Shown here in pieces: positions 27,280-35,615 of a stretch of DNA of 64,000 bases. The DNA comes from Vibrio gigantis (GTDB taxonomy: Bacteria > Pseudomonadota > Gammaproteobacteria > Enterobacterales > Vibrionaceae). The position numbers and the translations under genes were made by a program. The notes beneath the pieces are model-generated. The model was not told where the DNA came from, did not search any database, and worked only from the letters and a program-made list of their open reading frames with translations. Position 1 is the stretch's first letter. Each line of letters starts with the position of its first letter. Where the stretch lies: the NCBI RefSeq assembly GCF_024347515.1, contig NZ_AP025492.1, positions 2,170,001 through 2,234,000 of the forward strand. Reading direction: 5' to 3'.

Positions 27280-28539
27280 TTAGAACTCGTGATCAGCCGT
27301 GTCTGGGTTTAGGCTATCAATGCCAATCACACCAGCAGCGCGCTCAATTGCAGCAGTTTGAGACACTAGCGCAACAATTGTTTTGTTTACTAGCGCGTTA
27401 CCTGCGGCGTTGTCAGCAGCGATTAGCTGATCGAAGTGCTGGTTGTTTTTTTCAGCAGATGTTACTAGTTGGCCTACTTGTGCACGTGCTAGGTCAAACT
27501 GCTTTTGAATCTCTTTCGCCGCTTGCTCGTCTTTTTGCTCAACTAGATCAAACAGGCTTGGGCCTGAAAGTAGAGTACCGTCTTCACGTTTGTATAAACC
27601 CGTGTAAACGTTGTAGATGCCTTGCTCGTTGTAGTAGTGAGAGTTGTGCGTGTTATCAGAGAAACAATCGTGCTCATCTTCTGTAGAGTTTGCTTCTAAT
27701 GCCACCTTCATACGCTCGCCCGCTAGCTCACCTAGAGAAAGTGAACCCATGCCGAAGAGCATTTTACGTAGACCGTTTTCGCTAGATTCAGAAAGAAGCT
27801 CTTGACGGTAGTTACCTTTCTCGCCTTCAGCCCATTGCTTTTCCATCCACTCCAGGTCTTGGATAAGTAGCTCAGCAGATGCTTTTAGGTATGCGCCACG
27901 GCGGTCACAGTTGCCGTTAGTACACTCAGCGCCAACAACGAAATCAGTGTAAGCACGCTCACCTGCACCGCTGTTTGTGCCGTTTAAATCTTGACCCCAA
28001 AGTAGGAATTCAATTGCGTGGTAGCCCGACGCTACGTTCGCTTCAGAACCGCCAATCTCGTTCAAATCTGCAATTAGCTCTGGAGTAATGTTGGTTGCAT
28101 CAACGGTAGTCTGACCAATTTGAAAAGTCTTGTTAGCAACGATGTTTGCGCTAGCGCCTTCATTACCAAGCTCATATTGGTAATCAGAAGATACGTAATC
28201 AATCAAACCTTCATCTAGCGGCCATGCGTTTAGTTGACCTTCCCAATCATCAACAACAGCGTTACCAAAGCGGAATACTTCTGACTGTTGGTATGGTACG
28301 CGAGACTCAAGCCAAGCTTGTTTTACTTGTTCGAAGTTGCCAGCAGAAGGAGAAGCTAAGAAGGTATCAATAGAAGAGTTCAACGCTTTTGCTGTGATTA
28401 CTGAATCTGCAAATACCGCATGTGCAATATCTGCGTAATGTTCTACAACTTGATCTTGAGTTACTGCAGCGAAAGAAGAAGCAGAGGCAAAAATGAGTGA
28501 CGAAGTTACGGCTTTTGTCACTAAAGATTTGATAGTCAT
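27280..28539 (-). CDS. irpA: Imelysin-family iron-regulated protein IrpA
   Basis: This is a periplasmic imelysin of 419 residues with a signal peptide ending near residue 24 (SASSFAA). The family motif GxHxxE is intact in SGYHAIEFLLWGQDLNG, next to an iron-responsive IrpA-type Cys pair, CTNGNCDRRG. Homologues are induced under iron limitation, and this one heads the cluster behind a strong dyad operator. Its exact activity (iron binding or uptake) is not settled for the family. Confidence 0.92.
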   Translation of the reverse strand: MTIKSLVTKAVTSSLIFASASSFAAVTQDQVVEHYADIAHAVFADSVITAKALNSSIDTFLASPSAGNFEQVKQAWLESRVPYQQSEVFRFGNAVVDDWEGQLNAWPLDEGLIDYVSSDYQYELGNEGASANIVANKTFQIGQTTVDATNITPELIADLNEIGGSEANVASGYHAIEFLLWGQDLNGTNSGAGERAYTDFVVGAECTNGNCDRRGAYLKASAELLIQDLEWMEKQWAEGEKGNYRQELLSESSENGLRKMLFGMGSLSLGELAGERMKVALEANSTEDEHDCFSDNTHNSHYYNEQGIYNVYTGLYKREDGTLLSGPSLFDLVEQKDEQAAKEIQKQFDLARAQVGQLVTSAEKNNQHFDQLIAADNAAGNALVNKTIVALVSQTAAIERAAGVIGIDSLNPDTADHEF

Positions 28540-28565
28540 GAAGCATCCTTGTTGAGCTTTAAATT

Positions 28566-28620
28566 ATTATTCGTAGTAATAGTGCAAACCATTATCATTT
28601 GCACTATGGATTCGAATAAT
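28566..28620. promoter_or_regulatory. 55-bp two-tier dyad with Fur-like core before irpA
   Basis: The inner arms ATAGTGCAAA (28579-28588) and TTTGCACTAT (28598-28607), and the outer arms ATTATTCG (28566-28573) and CGAATAAT (28613-28620), share one exact centre at 28593. The core AAATGATAATGGTTTGCA (minus strand) resembles a Fur half-site pair. It is 27-81 bases upstream of the irpA ATG, consistent with an operator; Fur is the likely ligand. Confidence 0.65.
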
Positions 28621-28653
28621 ACAAACTTACAATTTTATTGCAAGACAAATACA

Positions 28654-28682
28654 AAAAAACCTCACATTTGTGAGGTCTTTGA
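28654..28682 (-). terminator. Terminator after ribA
   Basis: ACCTCACA / TGTGAGGT with a TT loop, A7 on one side and TCTTT on the other, lies just after the ribA stop codon. Confidence 0.85.
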
Positions 28683-28716
28683 ACATTTTTGTGTTAAGCG
28701 TAACAAAGAAGGCTAA

Positions 28717-29313
28717 TCAGATATCCAAATTATGCTTACCGTGTGAGACTTTTGCCTTCAAGTAGCTTTCATTACCCGACTTGATATGAGCAGAGGTATT
28801 CACCACTTCTTCAATCTCAATACCAAAGGACTTCAGCTCGTTGATCTTCTTAGGGTTGTTAGTTACTAAACGGATTTTTGTCGTACCTAAAGCACGTAGC
28901 ATTTCAGCAGCTTCGGTAAAATCACGTAAGTCATCGCCAAAACCTAGATGGTTATTGGCTTCGTAGGTATTCATACCTTCACTTTGCAGTCGGTACGCAT
29001 CGATTTTGTTGTATAAACCAATACCACGACCTTCTTGGCGTAAGTAAAGAATCACGCCGCCAGTCTCGCCCATAATTCTAATGGTTTCGTCGAGCTGCTC
29101 GCCACAGTCACAGCGAGAAGAATGGAAAACATCACCAGTCAGGCACTCAGAGTGCATACGAACAAGAGGTATGTCTTGTGTCTTGTCTGCTGATTTAAAT
29201 ATCACAGCAACATGCTCTTTATCTGTTTTCAACCCATGGAAAGACAGAAGTTCAGCATCAATACTGCTTGTAACCCCTACTTTGAAATCTATTCTGGCAC
29301 GCACTTCCGCCAT
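28717..29313 (-). CDS. ribA: GTP cyclohydrolase II
   Basis: RibA is the first committed enzyme of riboflavin synthesis: it opens GTP to a diaminopyrimidine, formate and pyrophosphate. The 198 residues (ATG at 29313, [13 protein letters not shown]) hold the zinc site C-x10-C-x-C in [19 protein letters not shown] and the catalytic [20 protein letters not shown]. It is a stand-alone RibA without a RibB domain. No FMN riboswitch is visible upstream. Confidence 0.96.
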   Translation of the reverse strand: MAEVRARIDFKVGVTSSIDAELLSFHGLKTDKEHVAVIFKSADKTQDIPLVRMHSECLTGDVFHSSRCDCGEQLDETIRIMGETGGVILYLRQEGRGIGLYNKIDAYRLQSEGMNTYEANNHLGFGDDLRDFTEAAEMLRALGTTKIRLVTNNPKKINELKSFGIEIEEVVNTSAHIKSGNESYLKAKVSHGKHNLDI

Positions 29314-29483
29314 ATCTATACTCACTTGAATTAGGTGTGTTTAACATCACTACACTATATGTCTAGGCAATATTTTGTAGCTAACTATCTAATAATAGAC
29401 ACTATGGGGCTGTTAACAATTTTTTTCAAGGTCGACCACGCACAAATTGTTATAATATAACAATAATTTTTCAAGCAAGAAAA

Positions 29484-29513
29484 AACCCCACATTGGGATG
29501 ACCAACATGGGGT
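29484..29513 (-). terminator. Terminator of the nrfB-F operon
   Basis: AACCCCA-xx-TTGG / CCAA-xx-TGGGGTT with a GATGA loop and an A-rich 5' flank lies between the 58-codon gene and the ribA promoter region. Confidence 0.7.
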
Positions 29514-29560
29514 TATAAATTAAACAGTTTCGGCTAAAACTACACTTTTTTACAGAACGC

Positions 29561-29737
29561 TTAACTTACTTGAGTTTGCTTCCAGATGACAAGTTGCACC
29601 CAAGCATTCTCTAATTCGGTTAACTCTTCTTGCGTTAGCGTAGAAATGCTCGACTTAGCACTGTATCTCTCTGCCCATTTGTCTGACTGGACATGAGTAT
29701 GGAACTCTTTCTTTAAATTTGAGATTACATTATCCAC
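29561..29737 (-). CDS. 58-residue protein at the end of the nrf operon
   Basis: A short gene that I do not recognise. It starts with GTG at 29737, preceded by TAAGGA at 7 bases, a strong ribosome site, and ends at TAA 29561-29563 just before a terminator. The product is soluble and charged, with no signal or membrane segment. It begins DNVISNLKKEFHTH, has KWAERYSAKSSISTL in the middle and ends in an amphipathic helix TQEELTELENAWVQLVIWKQ. It lies 89 bases after nrfF on the same strand, so it is probably co-transcribed; a small accessory role in nitrite reductase maturation is conceivable but unproven. Confidence 0.6.
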   Translation of the reverse strand: MDNVISNLKKEFHTHVQSDKWAERYSAKSSISTLTQEELTELENAWVQLVIWKQTQVS

Positions 29738-29826
29738 AGATACATCCTTATATAGCAGTGCTTAGCCTTTATAATTCTTTAATGTTACAAAATACAGATC
29801 AATTGGTAAACACCAATGCACAATTT

Positions 29827-30267
29827 TTATGAGCGCTTTCTAACACTTTTTACTGATAAATATATAAATAAGAGAAATAATACGCTCGGTAGCAACCAAA
29901 GTAATAGATTTGAAACCTTCATCGGCGGTTTATAAAGTACAAACTCACCAAACCTTTCTGTCATATATTGAGTAATTTCACTATTACTCTTCCCTGTTTT
30001 CACCATATTAAACACAACAAGGCGTAAGTCCTTTGCAATCGGAGAGTTTGATTCAATCAGGTTCTGGTTTTGGCATTGAGGACAGCGCAACGTTTTCGCT
30101 AAGCTAATAGCACGTTGTTGTTGTTCTGGGCTTTCAAATTCAAACAACTCAACTTGAATACTGGTGCTCTTATCACTGGGAGTAAACAAATCTTCTGCGA
30201 CTGCGGGCAAGCTCATCGTAATAATCATAGAGATTAATAATGTTATTTGGGCTAAAGATCGCATCAT
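29827..30267 (-). CDS. nrfF: NrfF, CcmH-like heme lyase subunit
   Basis: This is a membrane-anchored thiol protein of the specialised heme lyase that attaches heme to the CxxCK site of NrfA. It has 146 residues: signal peptide (1-24), the redox motif LRCPQCQNQNLIESNSPIAKDLR typical of CcmH/NrfF, the conserved FGEFVLYKPP and a C-terminal membrane helix (about 120-139). It overlaps the preceding thioredoxin-like gene by 4 bases. Confidence 0.92.
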   Translation of the reverse strand: MMRSLAQITLLISMIITMSLPAVAEDLFTPSDKSTSIQVELFEFESPEQQQRAISLAKTLRCPQCQNQNLIESNSPIAKDLRLVVFNMVKTGKSNSEITQYMTERFGEFVLYKPPMKVSNLLLWLLPSVLFLLFIYLSVKSVRKRS

Positions 30268-30818
30268 CCATCCACACCATCAAAATATATGGCGAGTTCA
30301 TCTTGCCATACAGATTCGTTAATAACGCCCATTAACTTCTTCACAATATTTCCTTTGGCATCAACTAAATATGTCTCTGGGGTCCCTATTACACCGAGTT
30401 CTAGCGCCAGCTTACCTTGAGGATCGCTAATTACTTTTGAATAAGGGTTTCCATCATTCGATAGCACGTTAATAGCGGCGGCTGGGTTATCTCTGTAGTT
30501 AAGTCCAATAATTGGAATGCCTTGGTCTTGAAGCTCCAATAAATACGCATGCTCCGTTTTACAGATCCCGCACCATGAAGCCCACACATTCACTAACTGG
30601 TAAGGGTGCTGAGTTACGTCCTTTAGCGTCAGTTCCTGTTTACTTCTGATGCCTTCGCTATCCACTAACGCTGTAGAGGTGAATACAGGAAAAACTCTTT
30701 GTTGTGTCGATACTGTGGTGATTTGCTGTTTGTTATCAAGCGCAAAGACAAACCCCAGCACCACAATTAATGCTAGGACAATTAGACCAATTAACTTGTT
30801 ACGAACGCTGGTATGCAT
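30264..30818 (-). CDS. DsbE/CcmG-like thioredoxin of the nrf heme lyase
   Basis: This is a membrane-tethered periplasmic thioredoxin of 184 residues. An N-terminal anchor (about 8-27) precedes a thioredoxin domain with active site WASWCGICKTEH and the cis-proline loop GTPETYLVD. It probably reduces apocytochrome or NrfF cysteines before heme attachment. It lies between nrfE (20-base overlap) and nrfF, an arrangement found in several nrf clusters. Confidence 0.9.
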   Translation of the reverse strand: MHTSVRNKLIGLIVLALIVVLGFVFALDNKQQITTVSTQQRVFPVFTSTALVDSEGIRSKQELTLKDVTQHPYQLVNVWASWCGICKTEHAYLLELQDQGIPIIGLNYRDNPAAAINVLSNDGNPYSKVISDPQGKLALELGVIGTPETYLVDAKGNIVKKLMGVINESVWQDELAIYFDGVDG

Positions 30819-32715
30819 ACTGAGACGCCTTAACTGTTTTCTTTTTACGATGAGCTAATGAGAGTAAAGCGCCGATGATGGAGAACAACCCACCAAACCA
30901 GATCCAGCGCGCATACGCCTTGTACTGAACACGAAACGCGTAAGCGGTGGAATCTACTTTCTCGCCCATAGTTATATAAACATCGCCATGCCAGAACCAT
31001 TTCATTGCAGGTTCACTCATGTTCATGACACGAACTTGGTAGTGTCTTCTTTCTGGCTCGATGAAAAAGCTTTTCTCATCAGCTTCTAAGCCTAGTATCG
31101 CCCTCTCTGCGGTAAAATTTGAGGCGACATATAGCTCAGTATTGCGGTGAGAAAGGGTCCAATCCATGAACTCTACTTGTGTACCTGGGCTTAGTTTATA
31201 GCTGCGCTCAAACGAGTGGTAGCTATTCATTGCAGCACCTACCGCTAATACCGAAACCCCGACATGAGCAAAGGTCATCACCCAGACTTTACGTTGGAAC
31301 TTGGTTTGGCGCGTCACCATCAAGCCATAAACATGAGTGAGTAAAACCCAAAATGCCAGTGACCATGTTATCAGAGCCATCACTTGGATCTTCTCTACTT
31401 GCAAACCGTAACAGGCGAACCCGAGACAAATAGATACTAGAGCTATTAACGTAATAGCGCCTTTCGATGCTTGAGGCTTGATACTCAACAAAGGCGCTAA
31501 GCCCACAACGGCTAACGCAAGCAAAGCCAAAGGTGCAATTAATAGATTAAAGTAAGGAGCACCGACCGAGATATTACCCAGCCCAAGCAGCTCGAATACC
31601 ATTGGATAAAACGTGCCAAACACCACGATAGCAGTCGCCAGTACAAAAATAAGCACCGCGACTAAACTCAAAAAGCTCTTACTGGCGAAACTGGTAATCG
31701 GGCTTGATTCAAAAGACTCTCCTCTGACGATAAGCAGAGAAAATGAGCTCACGAGCACCAAAACCAATATAAGCAGCAGTGCGATACCTTTGGTTGGGTC
31801 GACAGCAAAAGCATGTACCGATGTTAGTACGCCAGAACGAACAATAAAGGTACCCAAGATACTCAAGCAAAACGTAATAAAAGCAAGGCTTAGAGACCAT
31901 TTCAGGAGCTGTTGTTTGCCCTTAGCTACGCCTAGGCTATGGAGTAAAGCTGTTGAAGTCAGCCACGGCAACAAGCTGGCATTTTCAACAGGATCCCAGA
32001 ACCACCAACCGCCCCAACCTAATTCGTAATACGCCCACCAAGAGCCAAGAATGATCCCTGCGGTTAAAAAGATCCAAGCGACTAAACACCAACTGCGACA
32101 ATGAGTAACCCAATCAAACTCAATAGGATCAACTAGCAAAGCAGCAACAGCAAATGCCAATACAACAGAAAAACCAACATAACCCAAATACAAGAGAGGC
32201 GGATGGAATATCAAACCGACGTCTTGCAGCATTGGGGTTAGGTCACGCCCTTCTAGCGGCAAAATCGAATTCATTTCAAATGGGTTTGATGCGAATAAGG
32301 TGAACCAAGCAAATATCGCGAGTAACATATTCATTACCCATAACACACGGCTCTGATACTCCGTAGAATATTGCTTTTGTAAGGCAATCACACCCGACCA
32401 ACAACTAATGGTTAACACCCAAAATAGCAATGAACCTTCATGGCCTGCCCATACGGCTGCGAGCTTAAAAAATGAGGGCAGTTGAGTATTCGAATGTTCA
32501 GCAACATAGAGGATAGAGAAGTCATCAGTGACGAAGGCATAGCCAAGCAGTGCGACAGAAGTGAGAGAGAACAGTGCACTTGAAAGAGAGAAACTGCGGA
32601 TTAAACCTATATTTTGCGTCCGTTTGCTTAGCATTTGATAAAACGAATGCACACCAATAATGCTACTGAGTACAGCAACCAACACTAAACTAAACAGCCC
32701 CAAAGAACCGACCAT
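30799..32715 (-). CDS. nrfE: NrfE, CcmF-like cytochrome c heme lyase
   Basis: This is a large integral-membrane protein (638 residues, about 15 helices) of the CcmF family. The tryptophan-rich heme-handling motif WGGWWFWDPVENASLLPWL is intact, as are GHEGSLLFWVL and the periplasmic histidine-containing segments such as IFHPPLLYLGY. Together with NrfF and NrfG it should load heme on the lysine-ligated site of NrfA. The nrf context separates it from the general ccmF. Confidence 0.93.
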   Translation of the reverse strand: MVGSLGLFSLVLVAVLSSIIGVHSFYQMLSKRTQNIGLIRSFSLSSALFSLTSVALLGYAFVTDDFSILYVAEHSNTQLPSFFKLAAVWAGHEGSLLFWVLTISCWSGVIALQKQYSTEYQSRVLWVMNMLLAIFAWFTLFASNPFEMNSILPLEGRDLTPMLQDVGLIFHPPLLYLGYVGFSVVLAFAVAALLVDPIEFDWVTHCRSWCLVAWIFLTAGIILGSWWAYYELGWGGWWFWDPVENASLLPWLTSTALLHSLGVAKGKQQLLKWSLSLAFITFCLSILGTFIVRSGVLTSVHAFAVDPTKGIALLLILVLVLVSSFSLLIVRGESFESSPITSFASKSFLSLVAVLIFVLATAIVVFGTFYPMVFELLGLGNISVGAPYFNLLIAPLALLALAVVGLAPLLSIKPQASKGAITLIALVSICLGFACYGLQVEKIQVMALITWSLAFWVLLTHVYGLMVTRQTKFQRKVWVMTFAHVGVSVLAVGAAMNSYHSFERSYKLSPGTQVEFMDWTLSHRNTELYVASNFTAERAILGLEADEKSFFIEPERRHYQVRVMNMSEPAMKWFWHGDVYITMGEKVDSTAYAFRVQYKAYARWIWFGGLFSIIGALLSLAHRKKKTVKASQYAYQRS

Positions 32716-32882
32716 ATCACCTCAATAAGGCTCTACCTAAGCAGAGCCAAGTTAAACCATTATTAGCATTTATTGCTCAACTAGCTCATGTTACTCGACT
32801 AGCTGTCGTTACTCAGCGAAAAGAAATTTAGTGAGCAGATGTTCAGTATCCAACATCCACTCACTAATAAACTTGAGCGAAA

Positions 32883-33857
32883 TTAAGCTATCGTTAACTG
32901 CCCTGCATAAAGGACAAAAGTTCGTAGCATTAACACGCCCATTAGGCTTAGCGAAGTCACCGAGAAAATATACAGCGAGCTATGGCGAATTGAAGTTGGT
33001 GTCACTGCATTCAACAACAATGGTAAAACCATGCCGACACCGATAACGCCGTACCAGAACCAACTCGCCCAGAAACCACTGCCAATTGCGTTCCATACTG
33101 CTTGCTCACTTTGACCACCAGCGAAAATAAGCCCAGTAAAGAAAGTAATAAGAACAAACAACTCAAACATCACGACCGGGCGTTCGAATCCGTGGATCCA
33201 TGAAATACTTGGGCTATGAGGCGACTCTTTAAAGACCAGTACGCCAAATAAAATACATGCTGCTGCACCCGAAGATAAGCTCGAGAATAAGAACAAAATC
33301 GGCAGCACTGGGTTATTCAACAGTGGGAAGGTATTTAGAGCGGAAAGCAGGAATCCTGTATAAGCAGCAAGCATCAGAGCAAGAACAGCTAAGAATATTT
33401 CTAAAGCATTCTCAAACACTTCTAATTTGCCAATCCAGCTACCAACGAAATCGAGTCGTCCTTTTAACCATGTTTGGTCATTCAAGAACACGACGATTTG
33501 ATCTCTAAAGATAATGCCGATCCAAAGGAACAAGATCACCATATACACTTGGAATAAGATCACACCCATCGACATCACAGACGTTGGATTATAGAAGATC
33601 ATGATCTTCCAAAAGGATAACGGTTTTGTTAGGTGGAAAACCAAGATCAGCAGACCTGAAATGATCCCAAATGGTGCAAGAAAAGCCGTGGCCTTTAACA
33701 CACCATTATGGGCAGGATCACCTTCAATGACTTTACGTTTTAGGTAAATGGAGATCATTACGGCCCCTGCCGACATCCCCGCGAGAAATAGATAGATTGC
33801 TATAATCCAGTCCCATACCACGGTACCAGACTGAAAAGCTGTGTCCCATGCACTCAT
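32883..33857 (-). CDS. nrfD: NrfD, quinol-oxidising membrane subunit
   Basis: This is a polytopic membrane protein of the NrfD/PsrC family, 324 residues with eight to ten helices. It oxidises menaquinol and hands electrons to NrfC. The N-terminal VVWDWIIAIYLFLAGMSAGAVMISIY is typical. It starts 2 bases after nrfC. A 167-base gap without features separates it from nrfE. Confidence 0.92.
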   Translation of the reverse strand: MSAWDTAFQSGTVVWDWIIAIYLFLAGMSAGAVMISIYLKRKVIEGDPAHNGVLKATAFLAPFGIISGLLILVFHLTKPLSFWKIMIFYNPTSVMSMGVILFQVYMVILFLWIGIIFRDQIVVFLNDQTWLKGRLDFVGSWIGKLEVFENALEIFLAVLALMLAAYTGFLLSALNTFPLLNNPVLPILFLFSSLSSGAAACILFGVLVFKESPHSPSISWIHGFERPVVMFELFVLITFFTGLIFAGGQSEQAVWNAIGSGFWASWFWYGVIGVGMVLPLLLNAVTPTSIRHSSLYIFSVTSLSLMGVLMLRTFVLYAGQLTIA

Positions 33858-33859
33858 AA

Positions 33860-34546
33860 TCAGATCTCCCCTTTTTGGTGTGGCACTTTATAGAGTTTTG
33901 GCTGAGTACCTAGATAAGCTTTATCTCTGTAAACCACCTCAGATTTAAGCACCTGGTTTATCTCACTCTTAGGGTCATTTAAATCGCCAAATATCAGCGC
34001 ATTGGTAGGGCAAGATTCAACACAAGCAGGCAATTTACCTTGTGCAAGATTGGTATCGCGACAGAAGTTACATTTATCGGCCGATTTATTCTCAGGATGG
34101 AAAAAGCGCACTTGATAAGGGCATGCCAATAGACAATAACCACAGCCGACACATTTCTCTTTATGCACATCAACGATGCCCGTTTTTTCATCTTTGTAGG
34201 CCGCCCCTGTTGGGCAAACCATCACGCAGGGCGCATTATCACAATGTTGACAAGAGTTACGAGTAAAACGGTAATCAACATTCGGATATTCGCCTTGAGG
34301 CTCGCTCTTAATAATTTCTAAACGCGATACACCTTCTGGCACTTTGTTCACTTCGCGACATGCTTCTGTACAAGCAGTACAACCAATACAAGCGGTTTCG
34401 TCATGAATCATTCCATAACGCTTGGCACCATCTTCTTGAACATTAGCCAATGTTTTACGACTTGTTACCGCCGCCGTTCCTGCAACACCAGTGGTGAAGA
34501 TAACGGCACCAGCACCTGCTAAAAAGTTTCTTCTTGAGCAGCTCAT
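33860..34546 (-). CDS. nrfC: NrfC, four-cluster ferredoxin subunit
   Basis: This is a periplasmic iron-sulfur protein of 228 residues with a Tat signal (CSRRNFLAGAGAV). Four cysteine groups for [4Fe-4S] clusters are visible: CIGCTACTEAC, CQHCDNAPCVMVCP, CVGCGYCLLACP and CNFCRDTNLAQGKLPACVESCP. It links NrfD to NrfB. It begins 3 bases after nrfB. Confidence 0.94.
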   Translation of the reverse strand: MSCSRRNFLAGAGAVIFTTGVAGTAAVTSRKTLANVQEDGAKRYGMIHDETACIGCTACTEACREVNKVPEGVSRLEIIKSEPQGEYPNVDYRFTRNSCQHCDNAPCVMVCPTGAAYKDEKTGIVDVHKEKCVGCGYCLLACPYQVRFFHPENKSADKCNFCRDTNLAQGKLPACVESCPTNALIFGDLNDPKSEINQVLKSEVVYRDKAYLGTQPKLYKVPHQKGEI

Positions 34547-34549
34547 AGA

Positions 34550-35134
34550 TTACTCCCCTTCTTTCTTCTGGTTGAAGTCTGAATGGCAATCCACACATAG
34601 CTTAATGGTTTGCTTTTTATCTAAGCCCAGCACCTTCGCTTCGGTCGCATGAACATCGTGGCAATTTGAACACGTTAAGTTTTGTGCGTGAACATCGTGA
34701 GTCCAGCTAGCTTCACGAAGATCATCCGGTTTATGACAATCTATACATTGACTATTCGCATCTAAAATTAAGCTTGGATCTAGGAAAACCTTCTCAGTTC
34801 CCGGTTGTGATTGAGCCGAGCGATACTTCACCACTTCAGGTGCACCTTCACGGTGATCGGGGCCAATAGAGGTATGACAATCAGTACAATTCACTTCGCG
34901 GCCAAGTAAAGCGTGTGCGCTTTCACCGTGAGAGCCCAATACCGTTTCTTTGGAATCTTTATGGCATTGAACACACTTGTAATCTTTGTCGCGGATTAAT
35001 TCGACTTCATGTCTTGTTGATTCTCCTACTGGCGTAACAGCAGGCTCAGCAACAGCATGAATGGAATAACCATAGAGGCAGAATGCTAGAAGGGATTTAA
35101 GCATTATGACTATGGCCAATTTAATATTGCCCAT
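34550..35134 (-). CDS. nrfB: NrfB, pentaheme cytochrome c
   Basis: This is the periplasmic electron donor to NrfA. The 194-residue precursor has a signal peptide (about 1-29, SIHAVAEP) and five CxxCH sites: CVQCH, CTDCH, CIDCH, CSNCH and CVDCH. AGGA lies 4 bases before the ATG. It is the first gene of the leftward nrfB-C-D-E-x-F unit, divergent from nrfA; E. coli has nrfA and nrfB in one operon. Confidence 0.94.
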   Translation of the reverse strand: MGNIKLAIVIMLKSLLAFCLYGYSIHAVAEPAVTPVGESTRHEVELIRDKDYKCVQCHKDSKETVLGSHGESAHALLGREVNCTDCHTSIGPDHREGAPEVVKYRSAQSQPGTEKVFLDPSLILDANSQCIDCHKPDDLREASWTHDVHAQNLTCSNCHDVHATEAKVLGLDKKQTIKLCVDCHSDFNQKKEGE

Positions 35135-35378
35135 TTTATCCTTTCCTTATACCGGCATTATTTAACTCTCAACTAAATAATATTCCGGTTAAACAAAAGT
35201 ACCCTTAAACGATATTATTACCGCTTAAATGATATCAATTCTTATTTTGGATAAGCCACAACGCTTTCTATGGTTAGAATATACCTCTAATTAGGTAATA
35301 CGAAATTTGAATGGGTTAATCTGTGAACGCAATCACCCTATTTATACCATGGTCAATTGAGGCAAATGATTGTTATAT

Positions 35379-35397
35379 ATGATAATAATTCTCAATT
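35379..35397. promoter_or_regulatory. Fur-box-like site in nrf control region
   Basis: ATGATAATAATTCTCAATT closely resembles the vibrio Fur consensus (AATGATAATNATTNTCATT form). Its role here is uncertain; iron control of a heme-rich reductase is plausible. Confidence 0.45.
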
Positions 35398-35422
35398 AAA
35401 TTCCAGTACCACTCGCCACCAA

Positions 35423-35438
35423 TACCCCTAAAGGGGTA
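35423..35438 (+). promoter_or_regulatory. Perfect NarL/NarP 7-2-7 site upstream of nrfA
   Basis: TACCCCT-AA-AGGGGTA is an exact inverted pair of NarL/NarP heptamers (TACYYMT) with the 2-base spacing required by NarP. Its centre is 51 bases upstream of the FNR-like site. Confidence 0.8.
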
Positions 35439-35450
35439 TATAAACTTCAA

Positions 35451-35466
35451 CGTGATTAAAGTCACT
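35451..35466 (+). promoter_or_regulatory. CRP-like dyad upstream of nrfA
   Basis: CGTGA-TTAAAG-TCACT has the GTGA-N6-TCAC core of a CRP site. The outermost bases are not consensus, so affinity may be low. Confidence 0.45.
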
Positions 35467-35474
35467 GTCATTAA

Positions 35475-35488
35475 TTGATCTAAAACAA
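35475..35488 (+). promoter_or_regulatory. FNR-like site of the nrfA promoter
   Basis: TTGAT-CTAA-AACAA matches the FNR consensus TTGAT-N4-ATCAA with one mismatch. A -10-like TAACAAAAT lies about 25 bases downstream, giving a class II activator position. Confidence 0.65.
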
Positions 35489-35615
35489 GCAATACCCAAG
35501 ACGTAACAAAATGTGTTTGTTTATGAATTAATATAAACAGCAATTCTCCAATTCTTAATTTGAATAGCAAACTCACAACGCTTGGTATAAGAATCAGTAT
35601 ATTGGAGATATCACT

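Larger units (their letters stand above)
35135..35615. other. Divergent nrfB/nrfA control region
   Basis: These 481 AT-rich bases hold promoters for both directions. Near nrfA are Fur-like, NarL/NarP, CRP-like and FNR-like sites (listed separately). On the nrfB side TTGAT-ATCA-TTTAA (minus strand, 35238-35225) resembles a half-conserved FNR site. An 84-codon leftward frame (35627-35373) is rejected as non-coding. Confidence 0.6.

Noticed and set aside
28540..28716. Riboswitch upstream of irpA or ribA
   Set aside because: The conserved elements of an FMN or other riboswitch are absent; the structure seen is a DNA dyad and the ribA terminator.
31613..32029. 138-codon frame antisense to nrfE
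   Set aside because: It is opposite the conserved WWD region of the heme lyase, with no ribosome site or recognisable domain.
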